64,000 nucleotides of DNA from assembly GCA_029782145.1 (NCBI GenBank), contig JAKOVH010000016.1, positions 558,001 through 622,000 of the forward strand. Reading direction: 5' to 3'. Below, one piece after another: positions 8,232 to 18,540 of the stretch. The notes beneath the pieces are model-generated. The model was given only the letters and a program-made list of their open reading frames with translations, did no database searches and was not told the origin of the DNA. The translations under genes and the position numbers were made by a program. The first letter of the stretch is position 1; every line of letters begins with the position of its first letter. Origin of the DNA: Actinomycetes bacterium. GTDB taxonomy: Bacteria; Actinomycetota; Acidimicrobiia; Acidimicrobiales; Acidimicrobilacustridaceae.

Positions 8232-8328
8232 GGGAAGGGGCGTCAAGAGTCGGACTCGTTCAGAACGGGAAGGGCGTCAGGAGTCGGACTCGTTCAGAGC
8301 GGGAAGGGCGTCAGAAGTTGGACTCGTT
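8226..8328 (-). repeat. 34-bp unit tandemly repeated three times across the 3' end of the sugar-binding protein gene
   Basis: Read on the minus strand, a unit starting AACGAGTCC, running through a TGA and ending CCCGYTCTG occurs at 8295-8328, 8261-8294 and 8226-8260 (34, 34 and 35 nt). The first copy contains the last codons and stop of the binding-protein gene. The next two are downstream duplicates with few changes, and the last merges with the right arm of the palindrome at 8181-8231. The duplicates keep the in-register AAC GAG TCC and a stop, so the gene's end has been copied rather than extended. Confidence 0.85.
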
Positions 8329-9756
8329 GTACTGGGTGAGGGCGGCGTTGGTCTCCTCGACGGCCTGGTTGATCGCCGAGACGGGCGGTGTGCCCTGGAA
8401 GGCGACGGCCGCCATGGCGTTGCGCATGGAGAGCCGGAACTTGTCGAACGGGCCGATGCGCGGCCCGGGGAAGTTCGGGTCGATGCTCTGGGTCATCTCG
8501 TCGTAGGCGATCTTCAGGAACTGGCCCGACATGGTGCTGCGCCAGAACTCCTGCACGGTCGGGTTCGAGCCGGTGGCGGTCAGGAAGGGGAGGTAGGACC
8601 CCTCGGTGTGCCACTGCACCTGCTGGGGCTCCTGGTTCCACCACTTCATGAAGTCCCACGCGGCGGCCTTCTGGGCGTCGGTGCCCGGCGAGGTGATCCA
8701 CCAGGCGTTGCCGCCGATCTGGGCCTTGCCGGCGGCGTCGACGCCGAAGACCGGGGCGGCGCCGATGTCGAGCCCGGACGTGTCGACGTTGGCGCCCGTG
8801 CCGACGCCTTGGGCGACCGAGGTGTCACCGCCGAGGAAGCTCTCGATGGTCGTGGCGGCCGTCGAGGTCTCGATGGTGATCGACGCCTTCTGGCTCGCCA
8901 TGGCCAGGTAGTCGTCGAAGGTGCCGTCGGTGGCCTGGACCGCGGTGAGCAGCCCGTCCTTCTTCATCCCGTCGATCCAGTCGAAGATCTGCGTGGTGCG
9001 GTCGGTGCCGAAGGTGGCCTCGGTGGTCTGGCCGGAGCCGAAGCCGTTCTCGTTGTTCACGATCGGCTGCCCGGCGCCGGTGAGCTGGCTCTCCACGAAC
9101 CACGAGTCCATCTTGAGCACCACCGGCGTCTCCGCTACCCCGGCGGCCTTGATTTTCTCGGCCATCTGGCGGACGTCGGCCAGCGTGGCCGGCGCCACCT
9201 CGGGGTCGAGCCCCGCCCGGCGGAGGTGGTTCTTGTTGTAGTAGGTCAACAGGTCCGACAGGCTCGCCGTGCCCGGCCACAGCGCGCCGTCGACGGAGTA
9301 GTAGTTGACGGCGGCCGGCACGAAGCCGGAGGTGCTCAGCCCGTCGGCGTCGAAGCACGACTGGGCCGGCAGCACCGTGCCGGAGTCGACCAGGAACTGC
9401 GTGGCCGTCTCCTCGGCGACGAGGATGTTGGGCAGGTTGTTGGTGGGGATGGCCTGGGTGTACTTGCGCAGCAGCTCGTCGTACGACGCGCCCTGCACCT
9501 CGGCCCGCACCCGCACCTTGGTCTGCGAGGCGTTGTATTCGTCGACCATCTTCTGCAGGGTCTGGGCCGCCTTCCCGCTGATCTGGTACCAGAGCACGAT
9601 GTCGGTCGGGCCGGTGGTGTCGTTCAGCGCGCTCACCGGGCAGGGCGGGAGCTCGGGCTTCTCGGCCTGGTCGCCCCCTCCGGAGGAGCCGCAGGCGGCG
9701 GCGACCAGGGCCAGGGAGAGGGCTGGGGCGGCCAGCCAGCGTCGGGTTCGGTGCAT
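8311..9756 (-). CDS. Extracellular solute-binding lipoprotein, family 1 (sugar/glycerol-3-phosphate ABC transporter)
   Basis: 481 residues with a lipoprotein signal (MHRTRRWLAAPALSLALVAAACGSS, lipobox AAAC). Family 1 binding-protein features follow: DIVLWYQISGKAAQTLQKMVDEYNASQ near the mature N-terminus, an aromatic-rich binding segment (LTYYNKNHLRRAGLDP) and KAAAWDFMKWW near the C-terminus. It would capture a sugar, oligosaccharide or glycerol phosphate outside the membrane and deliver it to the UgpA/UgpE-type permeases encoded upstream on the same strand. ATG at 9756 has GGAGGTCC just before it. Its 3' end is part of an unusual 34-bp tandem repeat. Being last in the operon with its own ribosome site suits the excess of binding protein usually needed. 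Ligand not determinable. Confidence 0.88.
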   Translation of the reverse strand: MHRTRRWLAAPALSLALVAAACGSSGGGDQAEKPELPPCPVSALNDTTGPTDIVLWYQISGKAAQTLQKMVDEYNASQTKVRVRAEVQGASYDELLRKYTQAIPTNNLPNILVAEETATQFLVDSGTVLPAQSCFDADGLSTSGFVPAAVNYYSVDGALWPGTASLSDLLTYYNKNHLRRAGLDPEVAPATLADVRQMAEKIKAAGVAETPVVLKMDSWFVESQLTGAGQPIVNNENGFGSGQTTEATFGTDRTTQIFDWIDGMKKDGLLTAVQATDGTFDDYLAMASQKASITIETSTAATTIESFLGGDTSVAQGVGTGANVDTSGLDIGAAPVFGVDAAGKAQIGGNAWWITSPGTDAQKAAAWDFMKWWNQEPQQVQWHTEGSYLPFLTATGSNPTVQEFWRSTMSGQFLKIAYDEMTQSIDPNFPGPRIGPFDKFRLSMRNAMAAVAFQGTPPVSAINQAVEETNAALTQYNESNF

Positions 9757-9848
9757 CGGGGGACCTCCGGTGGTGCGGCGGGTGGGGGGAGCGGCGGCGT
9801 GGTGGCGAGAGCGAGCGGACGGGTACGGGTGGTGTCGACGGCCGGGCC

Positions 9849-10685
9849 TCAGCCCTTGACCGCCCCGGCGGTGAGGCCCCGCACGATCTGGCGCTGCAGC
9901 ACGATGAGCAGCACCAGGATGGGCAGGGCCACGACGAGGGCGGCGGCGAAGCCGAGGTTGTTCTGCTCGGCGGTGGTGGCCGTGACGGTCTTGAGACCGA
10001 TCTGGACGGTCTCCCAGCGGCCCTCGGTGACCACGGCCCGGGGCCAGGTGTACTGGTTCCAGGCGGAGAGGAAGGCGATCACCGCGAACGACGCCACCAC
10101 CGGGCGGGTGACGGGGATGGCGACGCGGCGCAGGAAGGCGAGGTGCCCGAAGCCGTCGAGCTGGCTGGCGTCGAGCAGGTCGCGGGGGATGCCCCGGAAG
10201 CCCTGGCGCAGCAGGAAGGTGCCGAAGGCGGTGGCCAGGAAGGGCGCCACCAGGCCGGGATAGGAGTTCAGCCAGTCGAGGGAGCGGATGGTCTGCACGT
10301 TGGGGATGAGGGTGACCTCGATGGGCAGCATCAGCGTGGCCATGAACACGTAGAACAGCAGGCGCCGGAACGGGAACTGCAGGAAGGTGAAGGCGTAGGC
10401 GGCCAGCGTGGAGGTGGTGAGCTGCGCGGCGACGATCACCGTGGTGACCACCGCGCTGACGAGGAACTTGCGGCCGAGGTCACCGAGGGAGAAGGCGCGG
10501 GAGAAGGCGTCCCACTCGGGGTGCACGGGCCACGGCGGCTGGCCGGCGAGCACGTAGGCCCGGGGCTGTGAGATCGCCCGCACGAAGGTCATGTAGACGG
10601 GGAACAGGATCACCACCGCCAGCGCGGTGAGCACGGCGTACCACGCCACCTTCTTCCAGGTGGGCTGGAACAGCTCAGTTCCCAT
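9849..10685 (-). CDS. ABC transporter permease, CUT1 family (UgpE/MalG type)
   Basis: 278 residues with about six transmembrane helices. The inner-membrane permease signature (EAA loop) is seen as DASQLDGFGHLAFLRRVAIPVTRP around residues 185-210, the contact point with the ATPase. A long periplasmic segment after helix 1 and the length fit the MalG/UgpE half of a heterodimeric sugar permease. ATG at 10685 overlaps the end of the partner permease gene by 11 nt, so translation is probably coupled. Order on the minus strand is ATPase, UgpA-type, UgpE-type, binding protein. Confidence 0.9.
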   Translation of the reverse strand: MGTELFQPTWKKVAWYAVLTALAVVILFPVYMTFVRAISQPRAYVLAGQPPWPVHPEWDAFSRAFSLGDLGRKFLVSAVVTTVIVAAQLTTSTLAAYAFTFLQFPFRRLLFYVFMATLMLPIEVTLIPNVQTIRSLDWLNSYPGLVAPFLATAFGTFLLRQGFRGIPRDLLDASQLDGFGHLAFLRRVAIPVTRPVVASFAVIAFLSAWNQYTWPRAVVTEGRWETVQIGLKTVTATTAEQNNLGFAAALVVALPILVLLIVLQRQIVRGLTAGAVKG

Positions 10686-11528
10686 AGTGCACCCGCCGTT
10701 CGAGCAGCAGGAACTGGGCGAGGCTCACGAGGAGGGTGATCCCGAACAGCCCGAGGGCCATGATCGACCCGGTGCCCTGGTCGATGGGCTGCTGGCTGCG
10801 GAAGATCTTGAACACCAGCGTCTCGGTGGCGCCCACCGGGCCGCCCTGGGTGAGGATGTCGGCCTGGGCGAAGGCCTGCAGGGCGAAGATGACCAGCACC
10901 ACAGCGAGGAACATGAGCGTGGGGCTGATGAGCGGCAGGGTGACGCGGAAGAAGCGGCGCACCGGCCCGTAGCCGTCGAGGGTGGCCGCCTCGTCGACCT
11001 CGTCGGGGATGGCCTGGAGCCCGGCCAGCACGATCACGAACGTGAGGCCCAGGTTCTGCCACACCGACGACAGGGCCACGCCCCGCAGGGCCGTGTCGGG
11101 GTCGGACAGGCTGAAGAACTTGACCGACGAGAAGTAGCCGATCTGCGGGTTCAGCAGCACGAAGAACACCACCGACGCGACCGCCACCGAGCTGGCGATG
11201 GTGGAGGAGAAGATCGTCTGGAACACCTTGATGCCCTTGAGGCGCCGGTTGGCGGCCACCGCCAGCAGCACGCCGAGCACCAGGCCGAGGGGCACGGTGT
11301 AGAGGACGTAGGTGGCGCTGATGCGCAGGCCCTCGGTGAACTGCTCGCCGGTGAGCACGTCGCCGAAGCGCGACCAGCCGACGTAGCGCTCGGCGGTGCC
11401 CGTGCGGTTCTGCTGGTGCAGGCCCATCACGAACAGGCGCACGAGCGGGTAGAAGAAGAACCACACGAAGATGACCGCGGACGGCACGAGCAGCGCGTAG
11501 CCGACGAGGGCGTCGCGCGTGCGCCGGC

Positions 11529-11532
<4 letters not shown>
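10675..11532 (-). CDS. ABC transporter permease, CUT1 family (UgpA/MalF type), TTG start
   Basis: 285 residues, six predicted transmembrane segments, with the EAA loop DEAATLDGYGPVRRFFRVTLPLISPT. Partner of the UgpE-type permease. The open frame extends upstream, but the natural start is a TTG at 11532 whose bases overlap the TGA stop of the ATPase gene (TTGA, 4-nt overlap) and which gives the expected N-terminus LSRRTRDALVGYALLVPS just before helix 1. No alternative ATG or GTG gives a better start without running into the ATPase coding region. Translation is probably coupled to the ATPase. Transports an unidentified sugar or glycerol phosphate. Confidence 0.88.
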
Positions 11533-12638
<1,106 letters not shown>

Positions 12639-12705
12639 GCGCGCTCCTGAGTGATGGTGTCGATGGCGGCAGGGTAGCCGTCGGCCGTCGGGCCTCCGGG
12701 GAGCG

Positions 12706-13473
12706 TCAGGCCGTGGGCGGCAGGTCCATCCGGCTGCCGCCCACGTGCAGCGGCACCCGGGCCGGGATGCCGAGCTCGTCGGCCGCGGCGGGGCTGACCA
12801 GCCCGACGGGCCGGGCGGCCGGCACGATGCGGGGGAGCGCGGCCACCCAGTCGCGGTCGCCGTCGACCACGGCGAGCAGGTCCGTGCGCCAGCGCTCACC
12901 GGTGTGGTGGTCGAGCACGGCCGTGCCGACAGCGTCGTGGATGCCGAGCGCCGGCTCACCGCCGAGCCGCTCGACGAGCCAACCGGCCGGCAGGGTGAAG
13001 CGGGTGGCGCTCGCCCAGGCGTCGGGCGCCGACCGGTGGAGCCACGACAGCAGGGCCACGGTCGAGCCCGCGGTGGGCAGCACGTCGGTGGCCGCCATCC
13101 AGGCGTCACGGCCGCCGTCGACGTGGCTGCAGAGCCAGTCGGCGTCGGCGGCCGACGCGGTGTGGCTGCCCAGCACGGCGGGGTGCACGAGCGTGCCGTC
13201 GGCGCCGAGCGCGACGAGGCCGCCGGGTGGGTCACCGGCGCTGACCACCACGGTGCGCAGGTCGGACGGCTGGAGGCCGATGGCGACCAACCCGTCGAGG
13301 GCGTGGCGGGTGGCCTCGGCCGCGGCCGACCACCAGCCGGCCGGGTCGGCGAAGGAGTCGGCGGCGCCCGGGTGGGCGGCGCGGCCCTCGCCGACCTTGC
13401 TGTGGGCGGCGGTGTCGACGACCGCGACGGCGGTGGCGGACTCCGACCAACCGATCTCGAGCACGAGGGTCAT
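12706..13473 (-). CDS. FGGY carbohydrate kinase-like protein, N-terminal domain only
   Basis: 255 residues that follow the first actin-like domain of xylulokinase-type FGGY kinases: VVSAGDPPGGLVALGADGTLVHPAVLG, then WLHRSAPDAWASATRFTLPAGWL, then GIHDAVGTAVLD and the tail GIPARVPLHVGG. Complete kinases are near 480-500 residues. Here the frame stops exactly where the second domain, with the ATP-binding glycine motif, should start. Only 67 nt separate its stop from the ABC ATPase gene, so no remnant of the second domain exists. It may be a degraded kinase or a retained sugar-binding module in the transporter operon. CAGGCT 6 nt before the ATG may be a weak -10. Confidence 0.7.
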   Translation of the reverse strand: MTLVLEIGWSESATAVAVVDTAAHSKVGEGRAAHPGAADSFADPAGWWSAAAEATRHALDGLVAIGLQPSDLRTVVVSAGDPPGGLVALGADGTLVHPAVLGSHTASAADADWLCSHVDGGRDAWMAATDVLPTAGSTVALLSWLHRSAPDAWASATRFTLPAGWLVERLGGEPALGIHDAVGTAVLDHHTGERWRTDLLAVVDGDRDWVAALPRIVPAARPVGLVSPAAADELGIPARVPLHVGGSRMDLPPTA

Positions 13474-13540
13474 GGCGGCAGCCTGCCACGCCGCGCCGGC
13501 CGGGGGAGCATCCGACCGGCCGGGTGGGCGTCGGCGGCGG

Positions 13541-14344
13541 TCAGGTCGGGGGGCCGAACCACCTCTGGTGGATCTCGTCGTAGGTGCCGTCGGCGCGCAG
13601 CTGCTCGAGGGCCGTGTCGAGCTCGGTGAGCATCTCGGTGTCGGAGCGGGCGGTGGCGAACCCGTAGCGCTGCCCGGTCGGGATGACCTGGGTGATGGCG
13701 AACCGGTCGTCGTGGGTGAGCAGGTGGGCGTTGAGCGGCTGGTCCTGGACCACGGCGTCGACGTCGCCCGAGACGAGGGCCGGGACGAGCTCGTCGGCGG
13801 TCTGGAGCTCCTGCACCCGCACCCCGGTGAGCCCCTGGGCGGCCACCTGGTCGGCGCCCGACGTGCCCGCCTGCACGCCGACGGTCCTCCCGTCGAGGTC
13901 GGCGAGCGTGCGGAACCGCTCGGCGTCCTCGGCGCGCACGAGCAGGGACTGGTCGACGTCGAGGTAGGGGTCGCTGAACGCCACCGACTCGGCCCACACG
14001 TCGTTGATGGTGAGCGCCGAGGCCGCCACCCGGCACTGCCCGCCGTCGAGGGCGGCGATGATGGCGTCGATCGGGGTGGGCACGAACGTCACCGTGTGCC
14101 CTGCGGAGCGGGCCATCGCCTCGATCAGGTCGTGGTCGAAGCCGGTGGTCGTCCCGTCGTCGGCGGTGAACTCGAACGGGGGGTACGGGAGGTCGGAGCA
14201 GACGGTGATCGGAGGGCCGCCGACGCTCACCGTCGTCGAGCCATCGGCCGCCGGACGGTCCTCGCCGGAGCAGCCGGCGAGGACCGCAGCGAGCACCACC
14301 GCACCCAGCGGCAGCGCCAGGGCGGCTCGCGAGACGTTGCGCAT
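13541..14344 (-). CDS. Amino-acid ABC transporter-type substrate-binding lipoprotein (family 3)
   Basis: 267 residues. Signal peptide with lipobox VLAGCSG, then the family 3 start ITVCSDLPYPPFEF and GFDHDLIEAMARSAG, then DLDGRTVGVQAGTSGADQV and the acidic/aromatic end DEIHQRWFGPP. Such proteins bind polar amino acids or related ligands. No permease or ATPase of the polar amino acid type is adjacent, so it may serve another transporter or a sensor. ATG at 14344 begins the signal peptide directly; an in-frame ATG at 14386 would add 14 charged residues. CAAAGT 7 nt before 14344 could be a weak -10. Confidence 0.85.
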   Translation of the reverse strand: MRNVSRAALALPLGAVVLAAVLAGCSGEDRPAADGSTTVSVGGPPITVCSDLPYPPFEFTADDGTTTGFDHDLIEAMARSAGHTVTFVPTPIDAIIAALDGGQCRVAASALTINDVWAESVAFSDPYLDVDQSLLVRAEDAERFRTLADLDGRTVGVQAGTSGADQVAAQGLTGVRVQELQTADELVPALVSGDVDAVVQDQPLNAHLLTHDDRFAITQVIPTGQRYGFATARSDTEMLTELDTALEQLRADGTYDEIHQRWFGPPT

Positions 14345-14435
14345 CGGAGCCACTTTGGCACCCGCCCGCCCTCGCTCCGGGGACATCGCCGGTGGTGGCC
14401 CGACGTGGGGCGGTGGTGGAGCCGGCCGGGTGCCG

Positions 14436-15410
14436 TCAGGGCACGGTGCGCCCGGGGGGCCACGGGGCCGGCGGGCACAGGGCCAGGGTGGCCCACAGCC
14501 GGTCGGCGGCCCCCGCGGTGAGGAGCCCGTCGAGCAGCTCCATCACCGACGGCCACGGCGGCATCTCGCCCAGCACCCAACGGGCGAACATCCCGGCGTC
14601 CATCCAGTCGGCGGCGTCGGCGTCGAGCTCGCCGAACGGGGAGCCGCCCTCGGCCACGCACGACACCCGGTAGCGGTCCCAGTCGAGCACGGCCCCGAGG
14701 GCGCGGGTGTGCTGGGCCATCTCGGCCGGCGTGCACGCGGGGGGCGCCGCCTCGTCGGGCGGGCTCGTGGTCAGGCGCACGCCGGGGTGCAGCGCCACCA
14801 CGTCGGGCCACGCCAGGCCCGGATCGTCGAGCGCCTGGCGGGCCACCAGCGACAGCCACGTGTCGACGACGTAGGCCGTCATGTCGCCCGGCGGCGGTGC
14901 GGTGGGCAGGCCCAGCACCCGTCGGCAGGCGTCGGCCAGGCGGCCCACGGGGGCCTCTTCGGGCGGCCGGCCCACCGACCGGTCGACGGTGACGGTGCCG
15001 TCGTCGCCGGCGAGGAGGCTCACCGACACGCCGCTACGGGCCACGAGGTGCACGAACGTGCCGCCACGGGCGACGCCGACAGGTGCGTCGAGGGTTCGGG
15101 CGCGGGCGCCGGTGACCACGCCGGCGGCCCACCACTCGGGCGGCGCCGTGACCCCGAGCAGACCGGTGACCGGGTCGTGGCCGTCGAGCGTGGAGAGCAC
15201 GAGCAGGTCGGGGCGCCCGCCGAGCGCGGCGACGCCCTGTGACGCGGCGTCGACCAGCCCGACCAGCTCGGGCGGGCCCGGCTCGGCGAGGGCGGCGTCG
15301 AGGAGGGCCTGCGCTGCCCCATCGAGTCGGGCGGTGTCGGCGTCGAGGTCGGGGTCGGGGTCGATGGCGGCCGGTGGGGGATGGGGCAGGGACGAGGGTC
15401 GTCGGGACAT
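14436..15410 (-). CDS. Hypothetical protein
   Basis: 324 residues, not recognised. It begins with a proline/aspartate-rich stretch (residues 1-30), then an Ala/Leu-rich helical region. A central segment GGTFVHLVARSGVSVSLLAGDDGTVTVDRSVGRPP looks like paired beta strands; a tryptophan-rich C-terminus follows (WDRYRVSC, DWMDAGMFARWVLGEMPPW). No signal peptide or membrane helix. The frame and codon usage look genuine. The start at ATG 15410 is chosen over the longer frame because the upstream part overlaps the antisense of the exonuclease gene. Confidence 0.6.
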   Translation of the reverse strand: MSRRPSSLPHPPPAAIDPDPDLDADTARLDGAAQALLDAALAEPGPPELVGLVDAASQGVAALGGRPDLLVLSTLDGHDPVTGLLGVTAPPEWWAAGVVTGARARTLDAPVGVARGGTFVHLVARSGVSVSLLAGDDGTVTVDRSVGRPPEEAPVGRLADACRRVLGLPTAPPPGDMTAYVVDTWLSLVARQALDDPGLAWPDVVALHPGVRLTTSPPDEAAPPACTPAEMAQHTRALGAVLDWDRYRVSCVAEGGSPFGELDADAADWMDAGMFARWVLGEMPPWPSVMELLDGLLTAGAADRLWATLALCPPAPWPPGRTVP

Positions 15411-15561
15411 GGGTGCATCGCCTTTCGCCAGGCTGGTCGGCCGGCGATCGGGTGGTGCGCTGCACCCGGGTGATCGCGATCCCGTCGAGCGGATCCTGCC
15501 ACGAGGGGTGCGACACTGCGACGGGACGAGCCGACCCGACCCCGGAGGCGATCCGCGCCGA

Positions 15562-16203
15562 CTACGCGAGGCGCAGCCGACGGGCCCAGGGCCAGGGCCG
15601 GCCAGAGGGGACCGTGCGCAGCATCGCCCCGAGCACGGCCGCGGTGACCCGGGCGTCGGGCAGCGCCCGGTGGGCGTCGGTGTGGTCGATGCCCAGCGCC
15701 GAGCAGCACGCGGCGAGGGAGTAGCCGTCGCGGCCCTGGTAGAGCGACCGGGCGAGGCGCAGCGTGCACAGCCCGGGCCCTGAGGGCCCGGCGCCACCGG
15801 CGCGCCGCCACTCGGCGGTGAGGAAGGCGGCGTCGAAGGGGAGGTTGTGGGCCGTCACGACCGTGCCCGCGAGCTGGGCCTCGAGCTCGGGCAGCACGTC
15901 GGCGAACGTCGGCGCGGCGTCGAGGTGCGTGGCGGTGATGCCGTGGATCGCGGTGGGGCCGGGGTCTCGCTCCGGGTGCACGAGCGTCGACCACTCCCCG
16001 AGCACCCGGCCCTGCGCGTCGCAGCGCACCACGGCCACCTCGATCACCCGGTCGACCGACGGGTCGAGCCCGGTGGTCTCCACGTCGACCACGGCGTAGG
16101 GGCCGGCCGGAGCCAGGGTGCCGCGCCGGGCGAGGCGCACGGACCGCAGGCCGTCCGGTCGGTCGTGCCACGTGGGCGGCGCGGTTCCGGTGGGGCTGGC
16201 CAT
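15562..16203 (-). CDS. DnaQ-like 3'-5' exonuclease (DEDDh family)
   Basis: 213 residues. The three exonuclease motifs are clear: Exo I VVDVETTGLDP (Asp, Glu), Exo II VTAHNLPFDAAFL (Asp), Exo III TDAHRALPDARVT (His, Asp). Such proteins act as proofreading epsilon-like subunits or stand-alone 3'-5' DNA/RNA exonucleases in the cytoplasm; the small size without extra domains fits a stand-alone enzyme. ATG at 16203 lies 8 nt after TAGCGT (16212-16217), a leaderless-type start. Divergent from the IclR gene with a gap of 87 nt. A direct link to the SOS genes 17 kb away is not implied. Confidence 0.88.
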   Translation of the reverse strand: MASPTGTAPPTWHDRPDGLRSVRLARRGTLAPAGPYAVVDVETTGLDPSVDRVIEVAVVRCDAQGRVLGEWSTLVHPERDPGPTAIHGITATHLDAAPTFADVLPELEAQLAGTVVTAHNLPFDAAFLTAEWRRAGGAGPSGPGLCTLRLARSLYQGRDGYSLAACCSALGIDHTDAHRALPDARVTAAVLGAMLRTVPSGRPWPWARRLRLA

Positions 16204-16290
16204 CGCCGTCCACGCTACGCACCCCCGACGACAGCCGCCCCGGTCGGCCACCGCCCCGCACGAGAGCCCGCCTCTGGAAGACTGCCGCCC

Positions 16291-17094
16291 ATGCCGGTCC
16301 GACCCACCGAAGCACCCGACAGCGCCGAGCGCAGCCGCACCGGCGCGCAGGCCGTCGAGCGCGCCATGGCGATCCTGCGCTGCTTCGAGGACGGCGACGA
16401 CGACCTGGGCATCTCCGAGATCGCCAAGCGCACCGGCCTGCGCGTCAGCACCGCCCACCGCATCGTCCGTGCCCTGTGCGGTGGCGGGCTCATGGACCAG
16501 GACCGCCGCAGCGACCGCTACCGCCTCGGGCGCACGCTCGTGCTGCTCGGGCAGCGGGCCGCGGCCCAGCTGGGCCTCGAGGCCGCCCGCCCCGTGCTCG
16601 AGCAGCTCGCCGCCGCCACCGGCGAGTCGGCGTCGCTCGGCACCCGCCAGGGCGACGAGGTCGTGGTGGTGCTGGTGGCGTCGTCGCCGCAACGCCTCCG
16701 GTTCGACCACGAGCAGGGCGGCCGCATCGGCCTGCACGCGTCGGCCATGGGCAAGGCGCTGCTCGCCTACGCCACCCGCGACGTCGAGCGGTCGGTGTCG
16801 GGCTCCATGCCCCTCACCCGCTACACCGAGCACACCGTCACCGACCGCGCCGCGCTGGTCGCCGAGCTCACCCAGATCCGCGAGCGGGGCTACGCGGTGA
16901 ACGACCAGGGCCGCTTCGAGGGCGTCGTGGGCATCGCCGTGCCGCTGGTGGGCCGCGACGGCCTCGCCCGGGCCGCAGTGGGCGTACAAGGGCCGAGCAC
17001 GCGGCTCACGCCCGACGTGGTCCCGCGGGTGGCGGCCGAGGTGCAAGGAGCCGCCGAGCAGCTCGCCACCCTCCCCGTGCTCGACCGGCTCTGA
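16291..17094 (+). CDS. IclR-family transcriptional regulator
   Basis: 267 residues. N-terminal winged helix-turn-helix (about 15-80: AVERAMAILRCFEDGDDDLGI, then TGLRVSTAHRIVRALCGGG) and a C-terminal effector-binding GAF-like domain with LHASAMGKALLAYA, ERGYAVNDQGRFEGVVGIAVPL and AAVGVQGPSTRL, all IclR hallmarks. These regulators commonly control aromatic or carboxylic acid catabolism; the target here is unknown, and the divergent exonuclease is the only adjacent candidate. ATG at 16291 is used; the frame extends upstream only through the antisense of the exonuclease. GGAAG 13 nt upstream is a weak ribosome site. Confidence 0.92.
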   Translation: MPVRPTEAPDSAERSRTGAQAVERAMAILRCFEDGDDDLGISEIAKRTGLRVSTAHRIVRALCGGGLMDQDRRSDRYRLGRTLVLLGQRAAAQLGLEAARPVLEQLAAATGESASLGTRQGDEVVVVLVASSPQRLRFDHEQGGRIGLHASAMGKALLAYATRDVERSVSGSMPLTRYTEHTVTDRAALVAELTQIRERGYAVNDQGRFEGVVGIAVPLVGRDGLARAAVGVQGPSTRLTPDVVPRVAAEVQGAAEQLATLPVLDRL

Positions 17095-17116
17095 CCGCGG
17101 GTCGCGTCGTCGCCAT

Positions 17117-17154
17117 CCGGTGGCCCGGGGGCGACGCTGGCCCCGGGCCACCGG
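17117..17154. terminator. Perfect 14-bp hairpin between convergent iclR and phoH2
   Basis: CCGGTGGCCCGGGG (17117-17130) and CCCCGGGCCACCGG (17141-17154) are exactly complementary with a 10-nt loop. It sits between the two stops at 17094 and 17164, so it can serve both strands. Confidence 0.65.
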
Positions 17155-17163
17155 CGGCGCGAC

Positions 17164-18540
17164 TCAGGACTGCAGCGGACCGTCGAGCAGATCGGTGACA
17201 ACGGCGGCGATCTCGCTGCGCTCGGAGCGGGTGAGCGTGACGTGCCCGAAGATGGGGTGGCCCTTGAGGGCTTCGATCACCGACACCACACCGTCGTGGC
17301 GGCCCACCCGCAGGTTGTCGCGCTGGGCGACGTCGTGGGTGAGCACCACGCGGCTGCCCTCCCCGAGGCGGCTGAGGGCGGTGAGCAGCACCGGCCGCTC
17401 GAGGTTCTGGGCCTCGTCGATGATCACGAAGCTGTCGGTGAGGCTCCGCCCCCGGATGTGGGTGAGCGGCAGCACCTCGAGCAGGCCCCGGGCCATGACC
17501 TCGTCGATGACCTCGGGCCCGGTGATCGACTCCAGGCCGTCGAGCACGGCGGCCGCCCAGGGGCTCATCTTCTCGAGCTCCGAGCCGGGCAGGTAGCCGA
17601 GGTCCTGGCCGCCCACGGCGTAGAGGGGGCGGAACACCACCACCCGCTTCTGGCTGCGCTGCTCGAGCACCGCCTCGAGCCCGGCGGCGAGGGCCAGCAC
17701 GCTCTTGCCGGTGCCGGCCGGGCCGCCCAACGAGACGATGCCGACCGAGGGGTCGGCCAGCAGGTCGATGGCGATGCGCTGCTCGGCCGAGCGGCCCCGC
17801 ACGTCGAAGAGGTGGCCGTCGCGGCGCACCAGGTGCAGCGCCTTGTCGGCGTGGACCCGAGCCAGGGCCGACTGCGACCCGGCGTGGAGCACCACGCCGG
17901 TGTGGCACGGCAGGTCGCGGGCGCGGTCGTCCTCGACGCTGCCCAGCTCGTAGAGCTCGTCGATGGTGGCACCGTCGACGTCGAGCTCGACCAGGCCGGT
18001 CCAGCTGGTGTCGCTCGCCAGCTCGTTGCGGTACTCCTCGGCGGGCAGCCCGACGATCGAGGCCTTCAGGCGCAACGGCAGGTCCTTGGTGACCACCGTG
18101 ACGGGATGGCCCTCGGCGGCGAGGTTCCGGGCCACGGCCAGGATGCGGTGGTCGTTGGTGTCACCGGCGAGCGACGGAGGCAGGGCGCCGAGGTCCTGGT
18201 GGTTGATCTCCACCCGCAGGGTGCCGCCGGCGTCGTTCACCGGGATCGGCGTCATGAGGTTGCCGTGCCGCACCCGGTAGGCCTCGAGCTGGCGCAGCGC
18301 CTCACGGGCGGTCCAGCCCAGCTCCGGGTCGTTGCGCTTCGACTCGAGCTCGAGGATCACGACCACCGGCAGCACCACGTCGTGCTCGTCGAAGCGCACC
18401 ATCGCCTTCGGGTCGGCCAGCAGCACCGAGGTGTCGAGGACGTACACCCTCGGCTCCTCTGTCCGATCCGACGGCCTCACCCCGGCACGGGCGACGGGAC
18501 GGGTGGACGGGCGCGGCGGAACAGCAGGCGTGATGGTCAC
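17164..18540 (-). CDS. phoH2: PhoH2-type protein: PIN RNase domain fused to PhoH ATPase
   Basis: 458 residues. Residues 32-160 form a PIN domain ([13 protein letters not shown] at 32-44, [30 protein letters not shown]), a VapC-like RNase fold. Residues 250-450 are the PhoH ATPase, with Walker [10 protein letters not shown] (272-280) and Walker [10 protein letters not shown] (371-379). PhoH2 proteins of mycobacteria are ATP-dependent RNA-unwinding RNases, partnered there with a small upstream antitoxin-like protein. No convincing small partner gene was found in the 257 nt upstream (18541-18797). ATG at 18540 follows GGGAG. Convergent with the IclR gene. Confidence 0.92.
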   Translation of the reverse strand: MTITPAVPPRPSTRPVARAGVRPSDRTEEPRVYVLDTSVLLADPKAMVRFDEHDVVLPVVVILELESKRNDPELGWTAREALRQLEAYRVRHGNLMTPIPVNDAGGTLRVEINHQDLGALPPSLAGDTNDHRILAVARNLAAEGHPVTVVTKDLPLRLKASIVGLPAEEYRNELASDTSWTGLVELDVDGATIDELYELGSVEDDRARDLPCHTGVVLHAGSQSALARVHADKALHLVRRDGHLFDVRGRSAEQRIAIDLLADPSVGIVSLGGPAGTGKSVLALAAGLEAVLEQRSQKRVVVFRPLYAVGGQDLGYLPGSELEKMSPWAAAVLDGLESITGPEVIDEVMARGLLEVLPLTHIRGRSLTDSFVIIDEAQNLERPVLLTALSRLGEGSRVVLTHDVAQRDNLRVGRHDGVVSVIEALKGHPIFGHVTLTRSERSEIAAVVTDLLDGPLQS

